From an uncultured Lachnospiraceae bacterium (lineage in GTDB: Bacteria > Bacillota > Clostridia > Lachnospirales > Lachnospiraceae), in NCBI GenBank assembly GCA_947593735.1, contig CANQDT010000004.1, positions 42,321 through 106,320 of the forward strand: a stretch of 64,000 nucleotides of DNA, given 5' to 3'. Below, piece by piece: positions 49,701 through 57,697 of the stretch. How positions within the stretch are numbered: position 1 is the stretch's first letter; every line of letters begins with the position of its first letter. The notes beneath the pieces were generated by a model, which had not been told where the DNA came from, ran no database searches, and saw only the letters and a program-made list of their open reading frames with translations. Made by a program: the position numbers and the translations under genes.

Positions 49701-50973
49701 CGCGTTTGTGAAGGATGGCTTTGAAGCGCATGTGATCTGGGACCGCGTGTCCGGCGCGCTGCTCGGAAGCCGGATGAACCTGGTGCTTTATACGGAAACA
49801 TCGCTTCCGAAGAAGTTTACCGGCAATAAGATCGTCGCGGACGGATTTAATGACGTGAATCTGGAGATTTCGGTCCTGCAGGGAAATATTGATTCCTATC
49901 AGGGCGCGGAAGACCGGAAGGCGTCCGGGTCGCTTACGCTCCGTCCGGGCGAGATCAATCCGATCATGGATATCATGCGGATCGAGAACGATGGAAATGA
50001 CAACTATCTGACCGTCCTGTTCCCGACGAACGATATGGGGACAAGGGGAACGCTGGATACATCCGAAGTCACGGTCAGCAGCAAAGCGAAGATCGCCGGA
50101 TATAAGCTGAGCCATGATAATGGCAAACACGCGGTTTATGTCGTCGTCAACGACAGAAATACGGCGGAGCAGATCACGCTTCCGGAAAAGGTACGGCTTC
50201 TGAATAATGAGGAAGAAACTGCCTATGAAGCGAATCAGCCGATCGACATCCAGTCGGGCGAGATGCTTCTGTTCTCGACTAACCTGTCCGACGAGGCGCT
50301 GGAAACCGGAACGGATGAGCCGAAGAAGGCGGAGTCGCAGTCGCCGACCCAGCCGAATGGTTCAACCGGATCTTCCGGCGGCGTTGCGGGCGGAGCCGGC
50401 GGCGCGGCTGTGAGCGGCGGCGCGACCAACAACGGACAGGCGGATGAAGTAAAGGGCAACAACAATAAGGTCGACCTGAACGCTCCCGGTACGAGCGGCG
50501 CGCCGAAAGCGTCGGTTCCGGGGAACGTGGAAGAAGGAACCTTTGAATTGAATGTCGAGGACGGATATACGGCATATTATTCGGTCAACGGAGCAGATTA
50601 TCTGAAGTATACCGGACCGGTGTCCGTCGCGGACGGAGACGAGATCATCTACTTTACCGTCAACGATAGGACTGGCGGAAAGACGATGGGAATCCGCATG
50701 ACGGCGACGGGCGGCAAACAGCCGAAGGTGCCGAAGAAGTACGGCGTCGCGAAAGGCAAACACAATCAGATCCGGATCTACAACGCGAAAGGGGCTACGG
50801 GAATCAAGTATAAATCCGCGAATACAAAGATCGCGACCGTCAGCAAGACCGGACGCGTGACCGGAAAGAAACTCGGCAATACGAAAGTGACCGTGACCTT
50901 CAACTTAAACGGAAAGAAGTATAAATTGAAGACTACGATTAAAGTAAAGAAAAAATATAAGGCAGCGCGGTAA
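43723..50973 (+). CDS. Giant secreted heparinase II/III-like polysaccharide lyase
   Basis: This 2416-residue protein has a signal peptide (LISMILAVAMVLSSGAFAQL). Domains by eye: two CBM96-like modules (~45-250 and ~360-520), each followed by an Ig-like domain; a helical region ~640-1400; a helical toroid with NNYRHGRPAYGDVFGAV (~1526), AAYNVGNWETDQTMGATMMG (~1603) and WPESLNYHSAMLEKLG (~1690); and a beta-sandwich with GHNHYDEGSFLLYADSVPLV (~1900), the heparinase II/III C-terminal motif. Conserved Tyr and His are the likely catalytic pair. A Gly/Ser linker (~2210-2250), a chitobiase-C-like domain and a terminal Big_2 domain follow. It probably cleaves a uronic-acid polysaccharide outside the cell; the substrate is unknown. 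Confidence 0.82.
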   Translation: MRTKQEFTVQSRLLRKLISMILAVAMVLSSGAFAQLAPVVRAATESETSWEEDGHHYTKFIINADISLSVQNGASAGTVLYSPTKEDYTIGRGRVHYVQYDLTKVINALKADDSMNVSEALVYLTKEKSNGHTTELRYIPYNEWAETPDKVTYNSMDAAIEGGQFAPEILYSFPTTGLGTNKAFSANATRAITRENAEKNGTKFSFSFTGAYTSGTLTNGEEDGLDIYSAVASNESYRPYMEITIVDMEPDEIDKTQNRIRAQGVADSLSSTYTGMALDADLGLPTESLGVDIEWESSDPGAMEIVRDPDGTVYGKVTRQPEDGDDVRVTLTASCSYGEGANRQTVKQEIVVTVIKMNSNLYPLDIVGTQNSANANKTLRDTTAEVGRGRSIVAKFDISTVPATSSAIYVHIENVSGNNNQAIPSKVFMLPGTFDITDVTHNKIFASDAFEEFVVDGGEFIGGSVTIPKKQNTGELEVTRAVLKAKRLGWDTVVIGFAGDWAGDGTGKIATNTWTNANQKTYLHYESSTAEKNVEKAFAEASVIDGTVVYDDFEIPVDTAAGAVIEWTSDSTYAQIDGSTVRVQRPTGLKDELVTFTVTVTYGEVTDSRTYTVTIPTTYNEVSPYLEASLERMIEKAGQLMDLAVADHEYSEEELSADFNDYLLRKTVPVFEENGTFVDTTGAETAQTYQLVKQTEETVPRIDLTIEDDERQLGQLSKERYQDLVDAYDAASNVLSDRAEDQYSAEIQHLLRAGYEFIKSGKADDTLYTNKVSASDLWKLPAVASDDTGVADDATGFNTGARRYEKVKILPGDELAYSSYRAYEEGLVWKAYALMAIEPELYPQSAKDALMEKVGDAERALKGTYYIMYAKSRQFFQSRPDEQIQRTTLYQDKSPNFYDWEYGLAPCISWYRKQSRAAEVSYAIRGGVDENTLNYELVTNLTNQGTINNNQTNGSWITSGQEGELGWRLTFMQYNLKAFTDIAPIYSADIWSTNTQSSYFLAEYRLEANEPVDYYMANGVYENKGEWLYKMTQSYGGATVKICVLDGVLKRVYEGADAVTFSLRNIDPQGNSKTDVYSSRGATTVDNKGQLYIILEKINQNALAEEIDAEVEEETAWIEELRADGKVYTGDVSSAIPGAYPKEKVDAVQDAIDALKSGKNSKGSYELCALLKNLDDAVLALQDSIVLSTDVDEKNNLFFSAEEIEQMKKRVEEDPELNRAYNEIKNIADQQDPEEMMQLRYDKLDNETEVLDNKYKMWYGASNCNLTPKQSGLTNMKKAYVTVTLPAKLNEEAGLGHAWFDAISLSANSGAEMVVPNNIYRYGQSATQPANWNAYVYDAETNEELINLGKGTYNTTLPVRDEKGDPVQDANGRTVYKTTPLKKDGKISDYVKWQTGNAALASSGSNSIYLCNPSSETYAVWKSDIFEFPLDDYTMSFQVKQSGKFNIGGVEVQFHYLDENNQEIGQSSSFWTDVVGNITGFTSSNMAYQCATVAYLFTGDEKYAKIAKACMYTYLEEALLGAHSWENNYRHGRPAYGDVFGAVQNGRSGATLGTMYAVMKDVRLSNGAPLWSIEEKKQLVECIRLFCGDLMDVRDRSHLPYSVAAYNVGNWETDQTMGATMMGMAFAHDKGRAYTDEEVIAAGYVTEDGKADRDALEQDITLDHATRYIHNGQLIIKAAMAAGIRDDGAWPESLNYHSAMLEKLGTFSHANRFATGVDFWTITRTYDDPETQKQYGQLGSLAKMLKYYTMVQAPRFTNGNASGPGFGDGHYYSGSNYKYAGAYWHEMYETYEKLKAEGDLEAAEQYHILARDLYGCWNRSGRQRPQQANEENIMQVFFVYADWPEDDKAFLDTFSENQTSNDYMKYFGTYIMRNNFDVVDERTGKYKESYVAFMAQLQATGHNHYDEGSFLLYADSVPLVADPGMDNYWSAGKTSLLSSDCHSTVQLKKDASSYASVNTSVKDVDWFSSDKMDKVRTTLTYQQSVPGEVVRNYAFVKDGFEAHVIWDRVSGALLGSRMNLVLYTETSLPKKFTGNKIVADGFNDVNLEISVLQGNIDSYQGAEDRKASGSLTLRPGEINPIMDIMRIENDGNDNYLTVLFPTNDMGTRGTLDTSEVTVSSKAKIAGYKLSHDNGKHAVYVVVNDRNTAEQITLPEKVRLLNNEEETAYEANQPIDIQSGEMLLFSTNLSDEALETGTDEPKKAESQSPTQPNGSTGSSGGVAGGAGGAAVSGGATNNGQADEVKGNNNKVDLNAPGTSGAPKASVPGNVEEGTFELNVEDGYTAYYSVNGADYLKYTGPVSVADGDEIIYFTVNDRTGGKTMGIRMTATGGKQPKVPKKYGVAKGKHNQIRIYNAKGATGIKYKSANTKIATVSKTGRVTGKKLGNTKVTVTFNLNGKKYKLKTTIKVKKKYKAAR

Positions 50974-50996
50974 TCAAATCGCTGTATCAGAACGGA

Positions 50997-51038
50997 AAAT
51001 CCCGCGGGTCGGCAAAGAAAAGCCGGTCCGCGGGATTT
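50997..51038. terminator. Terminator after the lyase gene
   Basis: AAATCCCGCGG and CCGCGGGATTT arms with an inner CGGC/GCCG stem and an A-rich loop. It starts the 423-bp non-coding gap 50974-51396 before the surface protein gene. Confidence 0.8.
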
Positions 51039-51055
51039 CCTGTTTATTCAAAACT

Positions 51056-51087
51056 CCATCACATTCCGTTCTCAATTCCATCACATT
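51056..51087. promoter_or_regulatory. Direct repeats upstream of the surface-layer gene
   Basis: CCATCACATT occurs at 51056-51065 and 51078-51087, exactly 22 bp (two helical turns) apart, as expected for two operator half-sites. CTTATCAG is also repeated at 51104, 51211 and 51280. Confidence 0.5.
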
Positions 51088-51275
51088 TTGTACGTATACT
51101 TTGCTTATCAGCTTCCGACAGCGGAGACAGGCGGAGCCCCTTTTCCACCACAAAAACAAAAAACAAAAAATTTAAAAAAAGTGCAATAAAAAAAGGGGCG
51201 AGCGCATTACCTTATCAGAAAGGCAAACTCCGTATGAGAAGCCTCTCAACAACGAATACGGCAGACAGAAAAATG

Positions 51276-51304
51276 TTGACTTATCAGACTTTTTCTGATA
51301 TTCT
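51276..51304 (+). promoter_or_regulatory. Promoter of the surface-layer gene with inverted repeat in the spacer
   Basis: TTGACT at 51276-51281, a 17-bp spacer and an extended -10 TGATATTCT (TATTCT at 51299-51304). The spacer holds the inverted repeat TATCAGA-CTTTT-TCTGATA, running into the -10. The leader to the ATG is about 85 nt, ending in AAGGAGG. Confidence 0.75.
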
Positions 51305-51396
51305 GTATTCGGGTGCGGGCTTAATCAGCAATAGGTCCGCTCAAAGATACTTTTCAAAAACGGCGAAAAGCCAAACAAAACAAGGAGGAATGTACA

Positions 51397-54186
51397 ATGA
51401 GAACATTCAAAAAGGCATTAGCTGTTGTTCTTGCAACTGCGATGGCTGCTACCGCTGTTCCGGCTCAGGCTGCGATCAAACCCGCCCTGAACGCTACAAA
51501 GACGATTACAGCTGGTAAAAAAGGCCGTGCGATGTCTGCTGCGAAAGTGAAAAAGTATAAAAAAGCTGGTTATACTTTGAAATTTGCTTCCAGCAAGACA
51601 AAAGTTGCAACGATCAACTCCAAGACCGGCGTGATCAAAGCGATCAAGGCTGGCAGCAAGACCAACATCACATGTAAATTTGTGAAAAAAGGTACAAAAA
51701 CGGTTACCAAGAAGATGAAACTGACTGTTAAGGCTGCTGCTGAAGAGCAGACGACAGGATTCAGCGTAACCCAGACCGGCGCGAAAGAATTCACGATCAC
51801 CGGCGAGGGTCTGACCGCTGAGTCGATCAAGGTAACGAGAGGTTCCAACGACGTCGCGATCGAGACTCCGGTCATCAGCGCGGACGGAACCAAAGCGATC
51901 GTAACGACTTCCGGAAGACTGACCGAAGCTACTTACACCGTAACAGCCGGCGAGAAATCCCAGGATGTTACCTGCGTAGTAAGCGAGCCGACGACAGTAG
52001 AAGTCGGCGACAAGATCTCCTCCACAGAGAAGATCACAGACTATATGAAGCAGTATGATGGACAGTTCACATTCGTTGTACGGAACCAGTGGGGCGAGGA
52101 CGTTACCAAGACCGTATCCCCTACGATCAACGTAAACGGTAAAAATGCGAGCTACAAACAGAACCCGAACGGCGACGGCTGCATCGCGACAGCACCGGAA
52201 GTTATCTTTCCGCAGACGATGTCGATCGGAACTGCTACGATCACTGCGAATATCTTCGATACCACATATCCGAAGATCAACACAAACAAAGCGTTAGTTG
52301 TATCTGACCTTCCTCAGACCAAAGCGATCACCTTTACAGAGATCTACAACGCAGAGGGCGAGGCGTTCGCTGCAAGAGCGAAAGGTACATTCTACTATTT
52401 GTTTGATCTGGTAAATGTAGACGACGTCAAGATCGTTGATACAAAGGATCCGATATTTGATAATGTAAGGATCTTTGTAAATCCTGGTCTGACCAATCTT
52501 TCTTCTACCGCAGATGATTATACCAGCAATGATATTATCCAGATCGAGAAAGCAGATGGAACCGTATCCCTTGGCGTTGAGCTGAAAGTTGCTATGGGCA
52601 AAGAGCTCGCGGCTGGCACAGGAACCATCCAGATGATGGATCTTACTTCCGGCGTACAGGGAACCGGCAACATCGAAATCGGCGACGGTTCTGTTGTTAA
52701 GAGCTTCTCCGCAGCTCCGGACGGCGACGTTGTTAAGGGTGAGGACGCTGAGTTCTCTTTCACAGCAACAGACGCAGCTGGCAATGCGGTAACGGATCTT
52801 GCATCCCTGCAGGCTCTGCTGGATAACAGCGCAAGCGCAACAGGCTTCCGTTTCCAGAAGGAAGGCACGACTGTAAAACTGTATTACAACAAACCGGATG
52901 ATACGGTTGGACCTCATTATGCGACATTTACGACAGAAGGTTATACTTCTACGACAAGCGTGAACTTCACTGTAAAAGCAGCGGCTCGTCCGACGGCGAT
53001 CATCGGTATCCGCGACGCAGGCAAGGGCGCACTCGTATCCGACGCGACAGGCGTTGAATATGCGCTGAAGAACCTGATCTTCGAGGATCAGTATGGACGT
53101 ACGATGAGCAAAGCAACAGCAGCTGCCAAGATGGCGATTGGTGACACTGATGGTGGTGAGAATGGTAAGGGCAATGGTGCATATAAAGTATTAGTTACAA
53201 ATGAAAGCGCAAATGCTACTAACGTTAAATTGAACAATAGTGAAGCCACTACAGCAGATATTACCACAGCAGTTGGAAGCAAAGTTACAGTAAAAGCAGA
53301 AAAAGCGGCTACGAGTAAGCTTTCCTTCAAGATTGTGAGAGCATCTGACGGTAAAGATATCGTATTCCAGAATACGCAGGATCAGTATGACCGGAAACAG
53401 GCAAACGTATCGAACTCCAGCGAATATTCCATCAACTTCGTAGGCGCAAACGAGTCCAGCATCACAAGCTATACGGTAGACGCTCCGGATATGCTTTATG
53501 CGAGGGGCAAAACAGAGGCTGGATATGAAGCTTATACCGCTGACGTTGATGTATACGGCAAGGTTGGTTCTACCCAGATTCAGCTGCCTGTTACCGGATA
53601 TGACATCACAGTTCAGGAAGCAGAGGATCTGATGGGCGCAAGCACAGCAGAGCTGACTGCAAAGAGCGGTATTGATACGTCGGTTGCTGGAAAGATCACC
53701 GGTAATGTTGACCAATATTGGTACAACGCGACGAGATCTTCCAGAATCACATCCGCGAAACGTGTACTGGAGATCAACGTAAACGGCTCGAATCCTCAGA
53801 CGATCGAGAAAGAGATTACACTGTCCGAAGCGACGCCGGTTGTTAAGAATGCATACTTTGTTGATGAAAACTCGGGCAACGAAGTGAATTATCAGGTAGT
53901 TGGCAGGGATGTGGCTAATGTGCTGACGAAAGTATATACGGTTGACCAGTATGGCGTTGATACCGGAGATGATGAGTATCAGGAACAGTATCCGACGAAG
54001 GTGAACGTGTCAGCGGCAAGACTGACCGTATCTGAAATCAACGCGGCTCAGCTGAACGCGTCGGTAACTGGAAACGGTACATCGAAACCTACGTTAGAAC
54101 ACTTCACGACTGGCGATACCTTCACATTGAAGATCACGTTCCAGGGTGGATACACCAAGACAATCTCCTGCTCTTATCAGGCATAA
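51397..54186 (+). CDS. Probable surface-layer or major cell-surface protein
   Basis: This 929-residue protein has a signal peptide (KKALAVVLATAMAATAVPAQ, cleavage after AQA). A Big_2 Ig-like domain follows (~30-113; FASSKTKVATINSKTGVIKA) and then a long series of beta-rich segments with no enzyme motif and almost no cysteine. The sequence is rich in Lys, Ala, Thr and Val, and its codon use (many GCT, GGT, GTT and AAA codons) resembles tuf more than neighbouring genes, suggesting very high expression. A consensus-like promoter, leader, AAGGAGG site and strong terminator frame it as a single gene. No SLH or sortase motif was seen, so the anchoring mode is unknown. Confidence 0.65.
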   Translation: MRTFKKALAVVLATAMAATAVPAQAAIKPALNATKTITAGKKGRAMSAAKVKKYKKAGYTLKFASSKTKVATINSKTGVIKAIKAGSKTNITCKFVKKGTKTVTKKMKLTVKAAAEEQTTGFSVTQTGAKEFTITGEGLTAESIKVTRGSNDVAIETPVISADGTKAIVTTSGRLTEATYTVTAGEKSQDVTCVVSEPTTVEVGDKISSTEKITDYMKQYDGQFTFVVRNQWGEDVTKTVSPTINVNGKNASYKQNPNGDGCIATAPEVIFPQTMSIGTATITANIFDTTYPKINTNKALVVSDLPQTKAITFTEIYNAEGEAFAARAKGTFYYLFDLVNVDDVKIVDTKDPIFDNVRIFVNPGLTNLSSTADDYTSNDIIQIEKADGTVSLGVELKVAMGKELAAGTGTIQMMDLTSGVQGTGNIEIGDGSVVKSFSAAPDGDVVKGEDAEFSFTATDAAGNAVTDLASLQALLDNSASATGFRFQKEGTTVKLYYNKPDDTVGPHYATFTTEGYTSTTSVNFTVKAAARPTAIIGIRDAGKGALVSDATGVEYALKNLIFEDQYGRTMSKATAAAKMAIGDTDGGENGKGNGAYKVLVTNESANATNVKLNNSEATTADITTAVGSKVTVKAEKAATSKLSFKIVRASDGKDIVFQNTQDQYDRKQANVSNSSEYSINFVGANESSITSYTVDAPDMLYARGKTEAGYEAYTADVDVYGKVGSTQIQLPVTGYDITVQEAEDLMGASTAELTAKSGIDTSVAGKITGNVDQYWYNATRSSRITSAKRVLEINVNGSNPQTIEKEITLSEATPVVKNAYFVDENSGNEVNYQVVGRDVANVLTKVYTVDQYGVDTGDDEYQEQYPTKVNVSAARLTVSEINAAQLNASVTGNGTSKPTLEHFTTGDTFTLKITFQGGYTKTISCSYQA

Positions 54187-54231
54187 TTCCTGAAAACAGG
54201 AAAACGAACTTGGTTCGGTGTTAAGAAACAG

Positions 54232-54261
54232 GCCATCCCGCTTCGGCGGGATGGCTTTTTT
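54232..54261 (+). terminator. Terminator after the surface-layer gene
   Basis: A perfect 10-bp GC-rich stem GCCATCCCGC / GCGGGATGGC with a TTCG tetraloop and T6. Confidence 0.95.
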
Positions 54262-54327
54262 CTCCACTTGTGAAAAGTTCATTAAAAGCGTTGCGCTGTT
54301 TAAAATTTGAAAGGAGCGAATGTGTGA

Positions 54328-54774
54328 ATGACCGATAAGCAAAAGGATGATGTTTATTATGTATGTACGATCATAGAATACATTGCGCGGGAAACCTGTA
54401 ATCGCAGACAGGATGTCATTTCTTATTTTAATAAAGACGATCTGAGAAGACAGTTAAGATTAGCGGAAGTAAATCATTGCCTTTCTTTTCAACAGGTGGC
54501 AGATGAATTGATTGAAGAATATGGGATATCAAACGGAACGTTTGATACGGTAAAAGAGTGTAAATACACGGTGCCGTCTGTAACGGCGATAGGAAGAGTA
54601 TATCAGACGCTCGTATTGGAAACGTGTACAGAGGAAGAAGAAATAGAAGAAACGGTAATTCACGTGTTTTCATCCTTTTTATGTGATGAAATATCGGATT
54701 TTAATTCCAGCGTATATTATAGAAACCCGGATTATTTACGATGTTCTTACCTGGCAGGCGAATTGCTTGCGTGA
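54328..54774 (+). CDS. Small protein of unknown function, possibly DUF3791-like
   Basis: This 148-residue acidic protein contains no membrane segment. The N-terminal half (VYYVCTIIEYIARETCNRRQ ... HCLSFQQVADELIEEYG) is helical and loosely resembles DUF3791 proteins of gut Clostridia. The second half has a YTVPSVTAIGRVYQTLV stretch and a Glu-rich segment. ATG 54328 follows GAAAGGAG. It lies 25 bp before the leucine-rich-repeat protein gene, so co-expression is likely. Base composition is more AT-rich than its neighbours, hinting at transfer. No function can be assigned. Confidence 0.6.
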   Translation: MTDKQKDDVYYVCTIIEYIARETCNRRQDVISYFNKDDLRRQLRLAEVNHCLSFQQVADELIEEYGISNGTFDTVKECKYTVPSVTAIGRVYQTLVLETCTEEEEIEETVIHVFSSFLCDEISDFNSSVYYRNPDYLRCSYLAGELLA

Positions 54775-54799
54775 TGAGAAAGGGGGAGGTGAACCGTCA

Positions 54800-56491
54800 G
54801 TGAAACGCATTATTGCGATGACGTTGTTTTTCCTTTGCTTCACCCTGTGGGGAGGGGAAGCGAAGGCGCTGCATACGACGACAAATCAGGCAGGGAATTT
54901 ATATTATACTTATTATACGAATGTGGAAGAGGGGACGGCTGTCCGCCATGTGCCGAAGGAAGTCGAGGCGTATGGAACCAATATCAATGATCAGCTGATC
55001 CTGCGGGTGAACGCGCAGACGAAGACCGCCGACGTCGTATCATGCTCGCAGGAGGCGACGAATGTGGTGATCCCGCCGACGATCCTCGGATATGTCCAGG
55101 TCACCAGAATTGAGGATTACGCGTTCCAGGGCTGCACGAATCTGAATCAGGTCGTGATCCCGAATACGATTTTGGAGATCGGAGATTTTGCATTTGAAAA
55201 TTGTGTCTCGCTGCGGTCCGTGTCATTGCCCAATTCCATTGACAGTCTCGGCACAGGGACGTTTTCCGGCTGTATCGGGCTGGAGACGATCAGCATGGCG
55301 TACAGCGACGTCCGGCTGCTCCCGAAGCGGTTCGCGGAGGGCTGTACTTCGCTGACGACCTGCAGTATCACGGATAATATTGTCGAAATCGGCGCGTTTG
55401 CGTTCCACAACAGCGGGATGCGGACGATCCGGATCGGAAAAAATATCACGTCCATAGGAGAATGGGCGCTGTATTCCTATCAGTTGGCAAATCTTGAATT
55501 TATGGGAAATACGCCGCCGAGGTTTCCGATCACGTACGGGGTGACTACCCAGTTAGAATTGAATGTAAAGGTTCCCTCCGGAAAACAGGCGATTTACGCG
55601 CAGGCGCTGGCGGCTGGGAATATCACGTGCAAGGGCGTGGAGGAATCGACCGGCAACAGCTTTGTCGTCAACAGCGTTACATACCGGATCTTAAGCGATT
55701 CTACCGTAGAAGTGGCGAAGTTTGTCGACGCGAACGCGGAATATCTCGCGATTCCGGACAAAGTCATGGACGGTTCAACCGGCAAATATTATGACGTCAC
55801 GTCGTTTGGCTATATGGCGGTTCAGAACGCGGCGAAGGTCAAGACGATCACATTGCCGGCTACGCTCACGAACATCGAGTCGTATGCGTTCGCGTATTCC
55901 AACGCGATCACGATCGTTGTGCCGGAAAAGGTCGCCGCGATCGGAGAACAGGCGTTTTTCGGATGCGGCAAGCTGGAATTTCTTGGATTCCGCGGAAAGG
56001 TGCCGCCCACATTTGACAAAAACGTCTACGTGCTGGGCATCGCGTCGATCCATGTCCCGCAGGGTGTGGGAGACGCCTACCGGCAGGCGTTCGGAACGAA
56101 CGTCATATATCGGGAGCTGGTCGAGGACGCTTCGTATGGTTCTTATACCGAAGAAGAATCCGGGAAGCCTCCGGTCGTCGGACCGGGTCCGCAGCTTGAG
56201 AATCCCGGGCGCCCGACACTGGCTGTGGCTGTCAAAAGCAGCGGCGCCCGTACGGCGACCATCAGGAAGATATCCGGGGGAGCGGACCGCGTCCTCATTT
56301 ACCGATCCGTGAAAAAGAACAGCGGGTATAAGAAGCTCGCGACGAAGAAGGTTTCTTCCGGGAAGACGACGGTCACATATAAAGATAAAACGGCGAAAAA
56401 AAGAAAAACCTACTATTATAAGGTCCGAACCTATTATATCCATAACGGGGAAAAGATCTTCAGCCCGTATTCCAAGGTGAAAAAGGCATAA
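54800..56491 (+). CDS. Secreted BspA-type leucine-rich-repeat protein with Fn3-like C-terminus
   Basis: This 563-residue protein starts at GTG 54800 behind GGGGGAGGTG, giving a clean signal peptide (KRIIAMTLFFLCFTLWGGEA). Residues ~90-290 and ~330-450 hold LRR_5 (BspA/TpLRR) repeats such as IEDYAFQGCTNLNQVVIPNT and FGYMAVQNAAKVKTITLPAT. A Fn3-like domain ends the protein (GYKKLATKKVSSGKTTVTYK). Such proteins are exported and bind host or matrix proteins. No anchor motif is visible. It is the last gene of the island before rpsL. Confidence 0.85.
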   Translation: MKRIIAMTLFFLCFTLWGGEAKALHTTTNQAGNLYYTYYTNVEEGTAVRHVPKEVEAYGTNINDQLILRVNAQTKTADVVSCSQEATNVVIPPTILGYVQVTRIEDYAFQGCTNLNQVVIPNTILEIGDFAFENCVSLRSVSLPNSIDSLGTGTFSGCIGLETISMAYSDVRLLPKRFAEGCTSLTTCSITDNIVEIGAFAFHNSGMRTIRIGKNITSIGEWALYSYQLANLEFMGNTPPRFPITYGVTTQLELNVKVPSGKQAIYAQALAAGNITCKGVEESTGNSFVVNSVTYRILSDSTVEVAKFVDANAEYLAIPDKVMDGSTGKYYDVTSFGYMAVQNAAKVKTITLPATLTNIESYAFAYSNAITIVVPEKVAAIGEQAFFGCGKLEFLGFRGKVPPTFDKNVYVLGIASIHVPQGVGDAYRQAFGTNVIYRELVEDASYGSYTEEESGKPPVVGPGPQLENPGRPTLAVAVKSSGARTATIRKISGGADRVLIYRSVKKNSGYKKLATKKVSSGKTTVTYKDKTAKKRKTYYYKVRTYYIHNGEKIFSPYSKVKKA

Positions 56492-56528
56492 GAATCCGCG
56501 GCGCGGGCGATGGTTGTTAAAATTTTTC

Positions 56529-56558
56529 TTGACAAAAAGGCATGCCAGGTATTACAAT
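56529..56558 (+). promoter_or_regulatory. Promoter of the rpsL-rpsG-fusA operon
   Basis: TTGACA at 56529-56534 and TACAAT at 56553-56558 with an 18-bp spacer; leader of about 90 nt to rpsL. Confidence 0.75.
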
Positions 56559-56654
56559 ACTTGAGCATGTCTTTTTGTGCGTTTCTTTTTCATGCGCAAA
56601 CTTACATGCGACAGGAGCAATCAATGCCAGAAAATATTGCAGGAGGTGAAAAGA

Positions 56655-57068
56655 ATGCCAACATTTAACCAGTTAGTACGGAAGGGAAGACAGACGGTAG
56701 AGAAAAAGTCAACTGCGCCGGCTCTCCAGAAGGGATTCAATTCTCTGAAAAAGAGAGCGACTGATACAAGCGCCCCGCAGAAACGCGGCGTTTGCACGGC
56801 AGTGAAGACCGCTACCCCGAAGAAACCTAATTCTGCGCTTCGTAAGATCGCCAGAGTCCGTCTTTCTAACGGGATCGAGGTAACCAGCTATATTCCCGGC
56901 GAAGGTCACAACCTTCAGGAGCATAGCGTTGTCCTGATCCGCGGCGGCAGGGTAAAGGACCTTCCGGGTACCCGTTACCATATCGTCCGTGGTACATTGG
57001 ATACAGCCGGCGTTGCGAACAGGCGTCAGGCGCGTTCCAAGTACGGCGCGAAGAGACCGAAAAAATAA
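56655..57068 (+). CDS. rpsL: Ribosomal protein S12
   Basis: This 137-residue protein has the S12 core [20 protein letters not shown] and the decoding loop [20 protein letters not shown], with [17 protein letters not shown] near the end. Streptomycin-resistance positions (Lys in TPKKPNS; Lys in GRVKDLPG) look wild-type. ATG 56655 follows AGGAGG; an upstream in-frame ATG lies in the leader. Confidence 0.97.
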   Translation: MPTFNQLVRKGRQTVEKKSTAPALQKGFNSLKKRATDTSAPQKRGVCTAVKTATPKKPNSALRKIARVRLSNGIEVTSYIPGEGHNLQEHSVVLIRGGRVKDLPGTRYHIVRGTLDTAGVANRRQARSKYGAKRPKK

Positions 57069-57211
57069 GAATCTGCGGATAACCGCAGAATGAGTGTTGG
57101 AACAGCAGTATTTTTCTGGCAGAAGAATAGATCGTTGTCCCGAACACGGAACGGCCGTGCTGAGAAAGTACGAGTACCGATGAATTAAAGATTTTTAAGG
57201 AGGGAAGTAAC

Positions 57212-57682
57212 GTGCCACGTAAAGGACATATTACCAAAAGAGACGTATTGGCAGATCCGATCTACAACAGCAAGATTGTGACGAAACTGATCAACAATAT
57301 CATGCTGGATGGGAAAAAAGGGATCGCGCAGAAGATCGTATACGGTGCATTTGACCGTGTAGCGGATGAAACCGGCAAGGACGCGCTGGAAGTATTTGAA
57401 CAGGCGCTCAATAATATCATGCCGGTATTGGAAGTAAAGGCAAGGCGGATCGGCGGAGCAACCTATCAGGTGCCGATCGACGTCCGCCCGGACCGGAGGC
57501 AGGCGCTCGCGCTTCGGTGGCTTACTCTGTATTCCCGTAACCGGGGCGAGAAGACGATGCAGGAGCGGCTGGCGAAAGAGATCATGGACGCCGCGAATAA
57601 TACCGGGGCTTCCGTAAAGAAGAAAGAAGATATGCACAAGATGGCAGAAGCCAACAAGGCGTTTGCACATTACAGATTTTAG
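57212..57682 (+). CDS. rpsG: Ribosomal protein S7
   Basis: This 156-residue protein begins [20 protein letters not shown] and has [20 protein letters not shown]. It organises the 3' domain of 16S rRNA. It starts at GTG 57212 after AAGGAGGG. The 143-bp spacer from rpsL holds a small hairpin (TCTGCGG / CCGCAGA) without a T-tract, possibly a control site. Confidence 0.97.
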   Translation: MPRKGHITKRDVLADPIYNSKIVTKLINNIMLDGKKGIAQKIVYGAFDRVADETGKDALEVFEQALNNIMPVLEVKARRIGGATYQVPIDVRPDRRQALALRWLTLYSRNRGEKTMQERLAKEIMDAANNTGASVKKKEDMHKMAEANKAFAHYRF

Positions 57683-57697
57683 TAGGAGGAAGAAATC

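Noticed and set aside
47962..50130. A 722-codon open frame antisense to the giant lyase gene
   Set aside because: Shadow of a long, biased gene; composition is unlike a real protein and there are no recognisable motifs.
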